The notes: generated by a model not told the origin, from the letters alone. 64,000 nt of DNA from Desulfobacteraceae bacterium Eth-SRB2 (GCA_004193595.1 RPGQ01000002.1:243752-307751); one strand, 5' to 3'. Positions 10,518-21,289 are shown, numbered from the stretch's first letter. Made by a program: numbers and translations.

Positions 10518-11729
10518 TTACCTGCTGTCTGATAGTTTAAGAAAAAATAATAAAAAGAAACCCGCCATGATCAGCACCCCGGAAAAACTGATGCCCCAGG
10601 AAAAACAACCCTTGTCCGCCATAACCCCGATCATAGCAGGAACAACACCTCCCCCTAAAACAAAAGCCACGGGTATGGTTAACGATATGGTCATATTTCT
10701 GTTTTCCGGCGTACTTATTGTTGACAATGCCGCAAAGCCCGCGGGATAGAAGCATACCGCCAACAGGGGCTGAAGGAATACCATGCCTGCAATCCAGTGT
10801 GTCGGAACCATCCCTATCAGCACTGTAAGGATTCCGGTAACAAAAAATGCTCCAATCATAATGGGTTTCGGACCCAACCGATCGGTTGCCCATCCCCCTA
10901 AAAACGCCATCCCTAACGTGGAAATGCGGGAAGTTCCGACCAGACCGTTCGCCCAATCCAGACTCATGCCATGTTCGGTTACCAGGTATAAGGGGAGCAT
11001 ATTATAAATTCCCAATGTACTTGTAATGGCCAAACTGAATAGAGCAATCAAGATCCAGAAAGCGGGAATCCGGAAAATTTTCTTAATGGACGAAAAATTA
11101 GGAGCCTCTCCTAAGAAGTTCCCTCCTTTACCCAATTTGGAAAAGACAATTCCCATAATAACCGAAACCATTCCAACAAAAAATAAAATATTACGCCAGA
11201 CAAACCAGTGAAGAAGCATCTCGGCCAATAACGGTGTCAAAATAAAACTTAAATTCGGGGCAAGTTCATGAATCGCCACTGCTTTACCCCAGTGCCTGGG
11301 TTTAACCAGAGAGGTGACGGTTGTAATTCCCGATGGAAGATATATGCCTGCGGATATTCCAAGCACAAATACACAACATCGCATGGCAAAAAGACTTTTG
11401 CTAAAAGAAATTAATGAAAGCGCCACACCCACAGCGATTGCAGAAACAGCGATGGTTTTTCTATGGGTAATACGAGAAGATATGTGCCCGGACCCCAGAA
11501 GGGATATGAAGTACCCCATGGAAAGGAACAGAAAAAGCGAACCCGCATCACCATGGCTAAATCCCAACTCTCTTTCAATGGTAGGCAGTAACGGAGCTGC
11601 AATGATTCGGGCGGTAAAGTTTAACAAAAATATGGACGCGATGAGCAGGAGTGGACTGAGTTGGGTGCGAAACGTCTCACTGCCGATGGTATTGCCTTTG
11701 CCAACCTGAGGGGTCTCAACATCATTCAA
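10518..11729 (-). CDS. Major facilitator superfamily transporter
   Basis: 403 aa, multiple TM segments, MFS-type N-terminal half (LPTIERELGFSHGDAGSLF..GSGHISSRITHRKT). Confidence 0.85.
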   Translation of the reverse strand: MNDVETPQVGKGNTIGSETFRTQLSPLLLIASIFLLNFTARIIAAPLLPTIERELGFSHGDAGSLFLFLSMGYFISLLGSGHISSRITHRKTIAVSAIAVGVALSLISFSKSLFAMRCCVFVLGISAGIYLPSGITTVTSLVKPRHWGKAVAIHELAPNLSFILTPLLAEMLLHWFVWRNILFFVGMVSVIMGIVFSKLGKGGNFLGEAPNFSSIKKIFRIPAFWILIALFSLAITSTLGIYNMLPLYLVTEHGMSLDWANGLVGTSRISTLGMAFLGGWATDRLGPKPIMIGAFFVTGILTVLIGMVPTHWIAGMVFLQPLLAVCFYPAGFAALSTISTPENRNMTISLTIPVAFVLGGGVVPAMIGVMADKGCFSWGISFSGVLIMAGFFLLFFLKLSDSR

Positions 11730-11788
11730 AATTTATTTTTCCATCCCGGATTTTCCATCATTCGAGTTCGCCACAGAGGTTCCAACCC

Positions 11789-14053
11789 TTACGACGTGCT
11801 TTTAAAAATGTCCGCAAAGGGGTTGTTAAAGGGGGTGTTTTTTGTCTTGACTTTCTCTTCCCCGATCCGACGCTCCGGTTTTGTCCTTTGTTGTTTGCCG
11901 CGAATTTTCGGCTTTTCACCGGGATTGGATTTCATGGAGAGGCTGATCCGGTTTCTTTCCAGGTCAACATCAAGTACGGTGACCAGGACCTTTTGCTGAA
12001 CCTTTACGACTTGGGCGGGATCTTTGACAAACCTGTCCGACAATTCGCTGATATGAACAAGACCGTCCTGGTGAACCCCGATATCCACAAACGCCCCGAA
12101 AGCGGTAACATTGGTCACAATGCCCGGCAGCTTCTGGCCGGATTCCAGATCCTCAATTTTCTCGATGCCGCTGGCAAAGGCAAAGGATTCAAATTCATCC
12201 CGAGGATCACGCCCGGGTTTGGCCAGTTCTTCCATGATATCTTTCAGGGTGGGAATACCCACACGGTCCGTCACATATTTTGAAATGTCAATTTCACGCC
12301 GAAGTTGCGCATCATTCATCAGATCGGAAACCGTGCATCCCAGATCCTGGGCCATGGAAAGTACAATCCCATAGCTTTCCGGGTGCACGGCGCTTGCATC
12401 CAGCGGGTTAGCGCTGTTCTTTATCCTTAAAAACCCGCTGGATTGTTCGAAGGCCTTGGGCCCAAGACGGGGGACATTTCTTAAATCATCTCTGGAAGCA
12501 AATGCACCGTTTTCATCCCTGTATTGAACAATATTTTTTGCAAGCCCGGGACCAAGACCCGAAACATAGGTAAAAAGCTGTATGCTGGCCCGGTTGACGT
12601 CAACGCCCACACCATTAACACAGCTAATCACAACATCATCCAGGCCTTCCTTCAACCAAGACGGGTCCACATCATGCTGATACTGGCCCACGCCGATTGA
12701 CTTGGGATCTATTTTTACCAGTTCCGCCAGGGGGTCCATCAGCCGTCTGCCAATGGACACCGCGCCTCGTACGGTAAGATCATGGTCAGGGAACTCTTGG
12801 CGTGCCGTTTCCGAGGCAGAGTATATCGAAGCCCCGCTTTCATTAACCATCAATATCAGGATATTTTTTCCCGGATTCATCTGCTTCAAAAACGCCTCTG
12901 TCTCCCTGCCGGCGGTCCCGTTTCCCACGGCAATGGCTTCAATATCAAAGCGCTCGCATAAGGATTTTACCGTGTTCCCGGCGTTTTGGGCCTGTTTTTC
13001 AGACAGATGCGGATAAATGGTATCATTGTGGAGAAGTTTGCCCTGCCGGTCAAGGCAGACCACCTTGCATCCGGTTCTGAATCCGGGGTCAATGCCCATC
13101 ACCCGCCTGCCGCCAAGAGGGGGTGCCAGGAGCAACTGGCGCAGGTTGTCCGCAAATACCCTGATTGCTTTCGTATCCGCCCTTTCTTTTGTGGCAATAC
13201 GCAGTTCGGTTTCCATGGCCCGTGACAAAAGCCTTTTGTAGCTGTCGGTCACCGCCAGTTTTACCTGTTCCGAATCCAGGCCGTCTCCTTTGACAAACAG
13301 ACCTTCGAGAACCTTAACCGCCTCATTCTCGGGTGGGGCAAGGGTCAGATTTAATATATCTTCTTTTTCCCCCCGGCGCATGGCAAGGACCCGGTGGGAC
13401 GGCGCGGCGAACGCGGGTTCCTCCCAATCGAAATAATCCTTGTACTTGGTTCCGTCCTGTTCCATGCCGGATGCGACCCGGCTTTTTAAAACCGCCTTGC
13501 CGGTATACAAATTCCGCAGCACAACCCTTGCATGGGAGTCCTCGTTAATGATTTCAGCAATAATATGCCGTGCACCGGAAAGCGCATCTTCCACCGTGTC
13601 AACTTCCTTTTGAGGGTCGATAAATGCCGCGGCGGCTTCTGCCGGATCTATTCCCCTTTGTTCAAAAAGTTCCAGGGCAAGCGGTTCAAGCCCTTTTTCC
13701 CTGGCAACCGTGGCTTTGGTGCGGCGCTTGGGCCTAAACGGCAGGTAGATGTCTTCCAGAACGGAAAGCGTTTGGGCGGCCTGCACCCTCTCTTTCAGTT
13801 CATCGGTCAAATGGCCGTGTTTTTCGAGAGAGTTGAGAATGGTTTCCCTGCGGCCGTCAAGTTCCTCGATATATTTCAATCTGTCCCTGATGGAAGTTAC
13901 CGCAATTTCGTCAAGACTGCCCGTGACTTCCTTTCTGTAGCGTGCGATAAACGGAATGGTTGCGCCTTGTTCTAAAAGGGTTACCACGGCGTTTATCTGT
14001 ATTTCCTTAAAGCCGAGTTCTTTGGATAGAGTGGTGATCTGTTTATCGTTCAT
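11789..14053 (-). CDS. tex: Tex-family RNA-binding transcription accessory protein
   Basis: MNDKQITTLSKELGF..ARYRKEVTGSLDE..MGIDPGFRTGCKV..C-terminal S1 domain LPGIVTNVTAFGAFVDIGVHQDGLVHISELS. Start at 14053 is more likely than 14233. Confidence 0.95.
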   Translation of the reverse strand: MNDKQITTLSKELGFKEIQINAVVTLLEQGATIPFIARYRKEVTGSLDEIAVTSIRDRLKYIEELDGRRETILNSLEKHGHLTDELKERVQAAQTLSVLEDIYLPFRPKRRTKATVAREKGLEPLALELFEQRGIDPAEAAAAFIDPQKEVDTVEDALSGARHIIAEIINEDSHARVVLRNLYTGKAVLKSRVASGMEQDGTKYKDYFDWEEPAFAAPSHRVLAMRRGEKEDILNLTLAPPENEAVKVLEGLFVKGDGLDSEQVKLAVTDSYKRLLSRAMETELRIATKERADTKAIRVFADNLRQLLLAPPLGGRRVMGIDPGFRTGCKVVCLDRQGKLLHNDTIYPHLSEKQAQNAGNTVKSLCERFDIEAIAVGNGTAGRETEAFLKQMNPGKNILILMVNESGASIYSASETARQEFPDHDLTVRGAVSIGRRLMDPLAELVKIDPKSIGVGQYQHDVDPSWLKEGLDDVVISCVNGVGVDVNRASIQLFTYVSGLGPGLAKNIVQYRDENGAFASRDDLRNVPRLGPKAFEQSSGFLRIKNSANPLDASAVHPESYGIVLSMAQDLGCTVSDLMNDAQLRREIDISKYVTDRVGIPTLKDIMEELAKPGRDPRDEFESFAFASGIEKIEDLESGQKLPGIVTNVTAFGAFVDIGVHQDGLVHISELSDRFVKDPAQVVKVQQKVLVTVLDVDLERNRISLSMKSNPGEKPKIRGKQQRTKPERRIGEEKVKTKNTPFNNPFADIFKSTS

Positions 14054-14514
14054 TGGTCCTCGATTAGAATTCAGGGATTTTGCCCCGCCTGCCATTGCAA
14101 GCTCGCCCGCCGGCAGTGCAGAGCGAGGCGGCCAGGGGCACGAGCGGGCAGGCCCAATTGAAATAATAGCACCGGTGAAATAGAAAAAAGTTTCACCCCG
14201 GTACGATCTTACGGCCTGCCCCGGTACTTCCACGGGAACCTACCCCAGTACCATCTGCCGGAGCTACGGGGCAGGCGGAGCAGGCTCGGTAAAACTGATG
14301 GGTTTGATAACATAAACACGCTGCCATGAAAATACTTATGAATTTGACCCCGCTATCTCGGGATAGAATTTATGCAAGGCGTTAAACGAGTTTCCGGGAA
14401 GCCAAAAAAATTAATATAACCACCAGCACGTCGATTGCAAGGGTTGAAGGCGATTTTGTTTCTACAGCTCTTGAGCGATATGCTCGGCCTAAATCATAGC
14501 GCAATTACACAAAT

Positions 14515-14772
14515 TACATAATAAAAACCCTGGCCCAGAGGGTTCGGCTTTGCTTATCCCCAGAGGGGATTTAGTTTGCCGGCATTTAACGATTTACGGA
14601 GTACTGGAGTATTGGAGTGGTGGAGTAATGGAAGAAACCCCTTTTTTCATCGCTCTCAGAAAACAGATCCCTGGAGAAAATCTGAAAATTTAAAGCTCTT
14701 TTTTTTAAATCAACACTCCAATACTCCATTACTCCGGTTGATTTATACGGGCAGAGCCATAGAACTCTGACT
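14515..14772. repeat. Dispersed repeat family B copy 1 (TGGAGT iterated word)
   Basis: GGAGTACTGGAGTATTGGAGTGGTGGAGTAATGG...AACACTCCAATACTCCATTACTCCGGTTGATTTATACGGGCAGAGCCATAGAACTCTGA. Confidence 0.85.
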
Positions 14773-14946
14773 CCCGCAATGCGGGACAGGCTTGGCCCAA
14801 AGGACCAGGTTTTTCAGGACAAAATAAAAACTCGGCCCGGACGCGCCGGAAAAAATCATGAAAAAAGGGCAGACACCCCTCCCGAACGGTGGGATGACCT
14901 GCCCTGACAACGGCTTCAAAACTCATCCATTTACCGGCAATTGGCC

Positions 14947-15246
14947 CTATTTCAGCTGCAATCCTAAATTATATGTCTCGTATTCAACCAGGCCATCAAG
15001 CAATGATTCAAACTTAGTCTCATTTTCCGCTCTTACCTTACTTTTTTCCCATTGGTTCCAATCCTCTATTTTCTGCCACATGGATACCACCACCACATTA
15101 TTTCCATCCTCACATCCACTCAACGTTTCCGATGAAATGTAACCCGGCTGGTCCATGGCATTGTACCGGGCTTTGATAAAAAGTTTTGAGGCCTCATTAA
15201 GTTTACCGTCTTTTATTTTTCTTTTGATTAAAACTTTGACCGCCAT
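14947..15246 (-). CDS. Antibiotic biosynthesis monooxygenase (ABM)-domain protein
   Basis: MAVKVLIKRKIKDGKLNEASKLFIKARYNAMDQPGYISSETLSG...W.KIEDWNQWEKS; ferredoxin-like ABM pattern. Confidence 0.75.
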   Translation of the reverse strand: MAVKVLIKRKIKDGKLNEASKLFIKARYNAMDQPGYISSETLSGCEDGNNVVVVSMWQKIEDWNQWEKSKVRAENETKFESLLDGLVEYETYNLGLQLK

Positions 15247-15357
15247 AGTGACCTCCTTTCGTTACATCGGTGAATAATGGGAATTGCCGTAAGCCTTTTT
15301 TGAAAACAAAAAAGGCTATACTCTTTTTGATTTAAGCCGGTTAGCAAAAATTAACAT

Positions 15358-15846
15358 TTATGCAGCGGCTTCGGATACCTCAATCTGGCCTGAACCTCCG
15401 GTCATGGAAACCGCGGCTTGCGAGGAAGATGTAATCATTTTGTAGCTCCAAATCAAACGATTTCCGATTAACCCTGCCAGGCGTTTTATGAAAATGAGTC
15501 CATTCACCGGGTCTCCTTCAACAAGCTTTAGCAATGCTCTACTGTCAAATTTTTGAAGTATGGTTTCTTGCTGACATTCTCCCGATGCAGAATAAACATC
15601 CCGTTCGATCAGACTCGACCAGCCAAAAGCCTCTCCGGCACGATCCACGGTATAAACCATCTGCCCGGTCTCACCGATAGCCAGTTTAACCCGTCCTTTG
15701 ATAAGAATATAAAAATTGACTGCGGGATCTCCCTCGTGAAAGAGAAAGTCTCCTTTGTGATAAGATTCTTTTTCCCCAATATTCATAACTTCCTTCACGA
15801 AATCCCTTTTCATACCCCAAAAAAGATCTGATTGCTGGATATACAT
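15358..15846 (-). CDS. Cyclic-nucleotide-binding domain protein
   Basis: GDFLFHEGDPAVNFYILIKGRVKLAIGETGQMVYTVDRAGEAFGWSSLI; CRP/CNB fold. Confidence 0.82.
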   Translation of the reverse strand: MYIQQSDLFWGMKRDFVKEVMNIGEKESYHKGDFLFHEGDPAVNFYILIKGRVKLAIGETGQMVYTVDRAGEAFGWSSLIERDVYSASGECQQETILQKFDSRALLKLVEGDPVNGLIFIKRLAGLIGNRLIWSYKMITSSSQAAVSMTGGSGQIEVSEAAA

Positions 15847-15932
15847 GGCTCCCCCTTCCTCTCCGGATGACCACTGAACCGCCAAGAAAATACGGTGTAA
15901 ATCCCGTGGTTATCATAATAGAGTAAAAAATT

Positions 15933-16078
15933 AACTAGTTTCCATCCAGAAATGGCCCTTTTCCGCAATCTCTGCGTCAATCTGCGGAATTACTTGTTCC
16001 CGCCGCAGGGCGGGACGCGGTGTTCCTTGATTTCCTTGACCTTGCGAAAAATTGCTAATTTCTGCATTGGAAACTTAA
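15933..16078. repeat. MITE-like palindromic element, family K
   Basis: TAGTTTCCATCCAGAAATGG ... AATTTCTGCATTGGAAACTTAA imperfect TIRs; inner palindrome CCGCAATCTCTGCGTCAATCTGCGG. Confidence 0.6.
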
Positions 16079-16591
16079 TTTGTGCCCAATATAAATTTAT
16101 GGATGGGCACTAACTAAAAAATAAAAATGGATTAGGTGCCAATTCATAAAAAATTCCCCTAAAGAGGTGAAACACCGCCCCTTTAGGGCAGGATATGGGC
16201 ATTTTTAGGAAACCTATTTTCATAATCATCCTCAATGTCCAAAAGTTCGGATAATAATAAATAACGGTCAAAAGTTGCGGTTAATCAATCTTAACAGATC
16301 GAAAAGCAGAAAAATCGTTGTCAGATTCTGATCGATAATAAGCACAAATCATTCTATCAGAGCATGACGAATATGAGAGGGCGCCGAGTAAGAATACAAA
16401 ATGAAGGATAATCGTAACGTTGCATAAAACGCAGTGAACTATTCCAGAATGCAGTATGAGATTCTGTTATGTTATTTAATTTAATATCACAAAAGATAGG
16501 AGCCTGTCAAATTTTTATTAGAATTAAAGATTGATTAGTGACTTGGCTTTGATTATATTAAATTGTTTTATTTCAACCTAAACCATAAGGT

Positions 16592-16733
16592 GAGACCTTT
16601 GAAAAATGCTCAATTTTGTTTAAGGCCAAGGAAAATGAAAATTTTAACCACAGGAATACATTGAGTATTTTGAGGATTAAAATTTGAGTTTGACGCTGGA
16701 ATTGGGTAAAAGGGAGTGTTTTTCAAAGGTCTC
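16592..16733. repeat. MITE-like palindromic element, family E (TIR GAGACCTTTG/CAAAGGTCTC), simple copy
   Basis: GAGACCTTTGAAAAATGCTC...ATACATTGAGTATTTTGAGGATTAAAATTTGAG...TTTTTCAAAGGTCTC. Confidence 0.85.
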
Positions 16734-16743
16734 ATGATAACGC

Positions 16744-17544
16744 TTGATCCGAACTATGTTGACGTCAATTCTGTTTGACTTAGACAATACGCTGATTTTA
16801 TTTGACGAAGCCAGGTTTTTCCAGGAATATTTTCGCAGGATAGAAACCTTGTTTGCGGATCTCATGCCCGCGGATATTTTCCGGAAGCGACTAATAAGCG
16901 CAACCCAGGCACTATTGCAAAACAACGGTGAAATGACCAATGTCGAATACTTTTTAAAGGCCTTTAATGAACAATCTGCAAATCGGCGAGACAAACTATG
17001 GAACCGCTTTTTGTATTTTTACGAAACCGAATACGATAAAATTAAAGTAAAGGTAACGCTTCCGGATGATCTTCATGAAACTTTTGATAAAATTGTCCGG
17101 ACCGGTTTAAAGCTGGTGCTGGCCAGTAACCCCATCTTTCCTTTAAATGTTCAGATGAAACGCCTGGCCTGGGCCGGGTTGGATCATTTTCATTTCGATT
17201 TGGTGACCCATATTGAAAATATGTCGTTTTGTAAACCGCGGATAGAATATTACCTGGAAATCTGCCAAAAAATCCATGAACCTCCCGAAGCTTGCCTGAT
17301 GGTCGGTAACGACCCCATTAATGACATGATTGCGACCAGGGCCGGATTAAAAACCTATTTGACCGACGACAGCAAAGATTCTTGGCGAGTGACCTTAGAT
17401 GTGAGCGAAGATCTGCTAAAAGATCAAATCCTGGATATTCCGGAACCGGACTTTAAAGGCCCTTTGTCGGATGTGCGCCTCGTGGTTCAACGTTACTCTG
17501 AAAATCCATCCGTAATTACAAGGACAGACGTAACTTCTAAATAA
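16744..17544 (+). CDS. HAD-superfamily hydrolase
   Basis: LFDLDNTLILFDEARFF; LVLASNPIFP; CLMVGNDPINDMIATRAGLKTYL. Confidence 0.88.
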   Translation: MIRTMLTSILFDLDNTLILFDEARFFQEYFRRIETLFADLMPADIFRKRLISATQALLQNNGEMTNVEYFLKAFNEQSANRRDKLWNRFLYFYETEYDKIKVKVTLPDDLHETFDKIVRTGLKLVLASNPIFPLNVQMKRLAWAGLDHFHFDLVTHIENMSFCKPRIEYYLEICQKIHEPPEACLMVGNDPINDMIATRAGLKTYLTDDSKDSWRVTLDVSEDLLKDQILDIPEPDFKGPLSDVRLVVQRYSENPSVITRTDVTSK

Positions 17545-17728
17545 ATTGTGGGGCCAACTGGTGATAAAATATAACCAGTCTGGCTGTTTGAGCAGGTTAG
17601 TAAGTTTTAATAAAAAAACAGCGAGTTATAGAATTTGTCATATAAACGCATGATGGCGCCTTTAGGCATTGGGTATTCGGTGAGAAGTTGAAGACATTGA
17701 TGACAGCTTGAAATATTAGGAGAAAACC

Positions 17729-17965
17729 ATGGGCGATATAAGAATGACCGGAGAAATTCGGACGGACTACGATTGTGAAGTAGCGGGCCTTCCCGCGGAG
17801 AGATGGGGAGAAGCCGTATTTAAGGTTGACGATGAAGAAATTGTTCTAGAAATCAGCGTAGAGAAAGATGTTATTGTCGCGATAATGGCCGGTGACAATA
17901 GTGTCTGGAAGGGCACACTCGAGGGCCTTAAGAAGCTTCTACGGGGTGAAATAAAAGCCAGGTAG
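17729..17965 (+). CDS. Small conserved-looking protein (78 aa)
   Basis: ORF with upstream AGGAG; stop TAG is the first triplet of a family-D element. Confidence 0.6.
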   Translation: MGDIRMTGEIRTDYDCEVAGLPAERWGEAVFKVDDEEIVLEISVEKDVIVAIMAGDNSVWKGTLEGLKKLLRGEIKAR

Positions 17966-18105
17966 TGTCCATCCATAAATGGTAGATTTTGGTTTCCGGC
18001 AAGGCCCGAGCAAGTTTTCAACCGCAGGCATAGCGTGCTATTTCGAGGATTGAGAACGAGCGAGAACGCCGCCGGGGGCCGAAAGATGCCGTTTATGGAT
18101 GAGGC
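17963..18105. repeat. MITE-like element family D copy 2
   Basis: TAGTGTCCATCCATAAATGGTAGATTTTGGTTTCCGGCAAGGCCCGAGCAAG...GCCGTTTATGGATGAG. Confidence 0.85.
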
Positions 18106-18539
18106 AATAGGTAGCCTGGTGTACCATACCCTCCCGCTGAGGTGGGAAGGGTAAACGCCAGGCCGAGTTTTTCATGAGAGATATGGGTTCCTGTCGGGAA
18201 TAATCCCTATGGCATAGGATTTTCACCTATAAGAATGAGTCTTTTATCTTATGGACATATTTTATTAAATCATTAATATTTGAATAGAACTAAATGCCAC
18301 TCAGCTTCAACATTATGATTTAAACCATGTGACGACTTGGTCTTTACGAAGGTTATACTATAAAGAAAAAGGAGCTGGATGTGACATTTATTCAGCTTCT
18401 CGAATGTACGTGCATCTCAATGCAAAACTGCATTGTACAACGGCATTCAGGGAAGCTAACAGATAATAACGCCGGGTGTTCTCTTTGAAAAGAAAAGCCA
18501 TCCGGCGAATACAGGCAGACCAAAATGGGGTCTGCCTTT

Positions 18540-18827
18540 TTATTTTCCGTTTATCATGTCCTTCAACTTGCCGGAACATTTAAACGTAATAACTCTTCTT
18601 GGGGCTAACATCATAGCATCACCCGTAGCAGGATTTCTGCCTTTACGTTCCTTCTTTTCTCTTACACAGAATTTACCAAATCCGGAAACCAACACATCCT
18701 CACCGGATTCCAGTTCACTTTTTATGATCTCTAAACAGGTTTCTACGATTTCTGAGGATTTATTCTTGGTTAGACCGATCTTATTGTGAATGGATTCTAC
18801 GATTTGAGCTTTTGTTAGGGTCATGAT
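18540..18827 (-). CDS. HU/IHF-family DNA-binding protein
   Basis: MTLTKAQIVESIHNKIGLTKNKSSEIVETCLEIIKSELESGEDVLVSGFGKFCVREKKERKGRNPATGDAMMLAPRRVITFKCSGKLKDMING. Confidence 0.93.
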   Translation of the reverse strand: MMTLTKAQIVESIHNKIGLTKNKSSEIVETCLEIIKSELESGEDVLVSGFGKFCVREKKERKGRNPATGDAMMLAPRRVITFKCSGKLKDMINGK

Positions 18828-18843
18828 AAGGTCTCCTTTTTGT

Positions 18844-19215
18844 CTATAAAATCCAAGATAAAATTGCTGTTCCAAGTATTATGGCAAAAATGCCAAAAAA
18901 TCTATGGGTTTGATCGGATAATGAGTTAAGATACCAATCAGAGAATTTATCATAAAAGCCTTTAGGGTTTATGAAAATAAATAAACCTTTAGCCATACCT
19001 AAAAATCCGATTATTCTTATAAACCATGGATGACAAGTGGCTGATGCAGAAATTAAAAAGAGGATACCAAATATAAACGGTAGAATAGCTAGTATTTTAT
19101 AATATATTCCTTTAATGATGCTTTTCCCAACATTTCTGGTTTCGCGGGTATAAAGAATCGTACAACATCCAACAAAGATCCAGATCAAGCTAATTGCATA
19201 AAGAAACCATTTCAT
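18844..19215 (-). CDS. Small membrane protein, hypothetical
   Basis: 123 aa, four hydrophobic stretches. Confidence 0.6.
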   Translation of the reverse strand: MKWFLYAISLIWIFVGCCTILYTRETRNVGKSIIKGIYYKILAILPFIFGILFLISASATCHPWFIRIIGFLGMAKGLFIFINPKGFYDKFSDWYLNSLSDQTHRFFGIFAIILGTAILSWIL

Positions 19216-19535
19216 GTTCGAATTCCTTTTTCATATGAGATTAAACCTGAATTTTTCATAAACTCATATTAATTACGTAACTATAATATTCTCATCAATT
19301 TTCAGGCAAAAATTGATGCCGCAAAGTCAGCAAACAATACATGAAACTGTATATTCTCAATTCCGATGAGCTTTGTCAAGATTTTCTTAGGTACAAGATG
19401 CTGTATTTTTTAATATTCTTGACAGTTTTTTTGTTTGTGATATGGAAATCTCATAAATTGAAGCTTCCCGCATTGAGTCGCCGATGCGTCTTAACCGCTT
19501 TGGCGACAGCGTGGTGCGGGATATCAAAGCGGGGT

Positions 19536-20330
19536 TCAGATTTCGATAACCAGTCCAATGGGACAATGGTCTGAGCCAAAAATATCATTGTCGATAAAAA
19601 CCTCTTTAACCCAGCCGTTATCGATAATATCTTTTGTAACAAAAAAATAATCAATACGCCACCCTATGTTTCGCTCCCTTGCCTTGAATCGATAGGTCCA
19701 CCATGAATATTTTATGGCATCCGGATAAAAACATCTGTAGGTGTCCACATAGCCATTTTCAATAATCCTATCGAGCCAATCACGCTCGATTCTTAAAAAC
19801 CCGGATTTTTTTTCATTGGGTTTGGGATTTTTCAAATCAATCTCATTATGAGCTGTATTGTAATCTCCGGTAATGATAAGGCTTCGGCCCTGGTTTTTAT
19901 ATTCATCGGCATATTTGAAAAAATTTTCATAAAAATCGAGTTTGTACTGAAGCCGTTCCTCGCTCATTTGACCGTTAGGAAAATAAACGTTAAAAAATAT
20001 AAAATCATCAAAATCCATCTCGATAATCCGACCCTCGCTATCGAATTTCGGCTCACCAATATTGTAATTAATTCTCTTGGGCTCAATCCGGGTATAGGTG
20101 CAGACCCCACTGTATCCTTTTTTTACCGTGGCATGGGACCAGAATGATTTATAGCCGGAAATATTTTTCATCTCATCCGTAAGCTGTGAATCCTGAATCT
20201 TTGTTTCCTGAATGGCAAATATATCGGCATCCACCTGTTTGAATAATGTAAAAAAATCCTTTTTAATGGCCGCTCGAATGCCGTTCACATTCCAAGAAAT
20301 CAGTTTTATTTTCTTTTTCTTCGGCATATC
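19536..20330 (-). CDS. xth: Exodeoxyribonuclease III
   Basis: KLISWNVNGIRAAIKKDF..DIFAIQETKIQ..GYSGVCTYTRI..GDYNTAHNEIDL..WRIDYFFVT..SDHCPIGL. Confidence 0.93.
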   Translation of the reverse strand, partial: DMPKKKKIKLISWNVNGIRAAIKKDFFTLFKQVDADIFAIQETKIQDSQLTDEMKNISGYKSFWSHATVKKGYSGVCTYTRIEPKRINYNIGEPKFDSEGRIIEMDFDDFIFFNVYFPNGQMSEERLQYKLDFYENFFKYADEYKNQGRSLIITGDYNTAHNEIDLKNPKPNEKKSGFLRIERDWLDRIIENGYVDTYRCFYPDAIKYSWWTYRFKARERNIGWRIDYFFVTKDIIDNGWVKEVFIDNDIFGSDHCPIGLVIEI

Positions 20331-20362
20331 AGACTCTCCCACACGGCTGTCTGTTAGAGTAT

Positions 20363-20701
20363 GAGACCTTTGCAAAACGCCCCTTTTTGCTCAATTTCTG
20401 CGTCCCCGATAATCGGGATTTATCAACAGGCTCAAATTTTAATCCTCGAAATACTCAATGTATTCCTGCCTGCCCTGTGAAATGCGGAGCCTATTTCTCC
20501 GGGGTGGTTAAAATTATCGCCTTTCTTGAACTTAAACAAAAATTGATGCATTCGTAAAAAGTCTGGAATCCCCTTAAAGCGTCATTCCGGCGAAGGCCGG
20601 AATCCAGTTATTTCAATATGTTCTGGATGCCGGATCAGGTCCGGCATGACGAATTCGGACTTTTTACGAGACCATCAAAATTAACATTTTTCAAAGGTCT
20701 C
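20363..20701. repeat. Family E element copy 2, interrupted by family F element
   Basis: Outer TIR GAGACCTTTG (20363) / CAAAGGTCTC (20701). Confidence 0.85.
20553..20669. repeat. Family F palindromic element nested inside family E
   Basis: TCGTAAAAAGTC...GACTTTTTACGA TIRs; inner ATTCCGGCGAAGGCCGGAAT and GCCGGATCAGGTCCGGC. Confidence 0.85.
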
Positions 20702-20988
20702 AGTATTTCTCAGAAATATGTTCCGTGTACAGGGGTGTTAAACGAAAACCCTTAAAATTGCGATAAGTCACCGGCAAGGTGCTTTACAATGGCTTTACAA
20801 TACCCGAAAATGTGGGTTTTATCAAAGATGTTTTGATAAAATTATTTCGTGCAAAATTTTTGAGGAATTTTTTTAGAATTTTTTTAAAAAATATTTTGTT
20901 AATTGTGAATAACTTCTTCCGTGATTTTAAAATTCGATATCACAACTATTAAACCGACTTCAAAATACAAGATAGCAGATATTCAAAC
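20702..20988 (-). repeat. Family J dispersed intergenic repeat copy 1 (hairpin TTTTATCAAA-ACATC-TTTGATAAAA)
   Basis: GCACGAAATAATTTTATCAAAACATCTTTGATAAAACCCACATTTTCGGGTATTGTAAAGCCATTGTAAAG on minus strand; also at about 38610-38960 and degraded at 28845-29110. Confidence 0.85.
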
Positions 20989-20989
20989 C

Positions 20990-21211
20990 ATGCTTATCCG
21001 GTTGACACATACGTGCCCCTTGTCCCGTGTTCGGCCAGCGACGTAAGGGCGGTAGCGTCTTCGGCTCTCCTACTATCAGCCCGCAACCCGCAGCTTGTAG
21101 AGCATTTGGCGGACTGTCTCGTATCGGGTCAACCCAGATCTCGCACCACTATCGGTTGTGCGGGGTGGAAAACTACCTTTTCGAGTTATATGTGCCAACC
21201 GGATAAGCATG
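20990..21211. other. ~222-bp element closed by a 23-bp terminal stem; candidate structured RNA or palindromic mobile element
   Basis: CATGCTTATCCGGTTGACACATA (20990-21012) pairs with TATGTGCCAACCGGATAAGCATG (21189-21211), one mismatch; GC-rich interior. Confidence 0.6.
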
Positions 21212-21221
21212 ATTCAAACTT

Positions 21222-21256
21222 GAAAAGGCAGAGCCAAACGACCCTGCCTTTTTATC
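21222..21256 (-). terminator. Rho-independent terminator of the PKD gene
   Basis: AAAAGGCAGAGCCAAACGACCCTGCCTTTTT. Confidence 0.75.
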
Positions 21257-21289
21257 GGTATGTGAATAAGTGGAAATACTTTTTATCTA

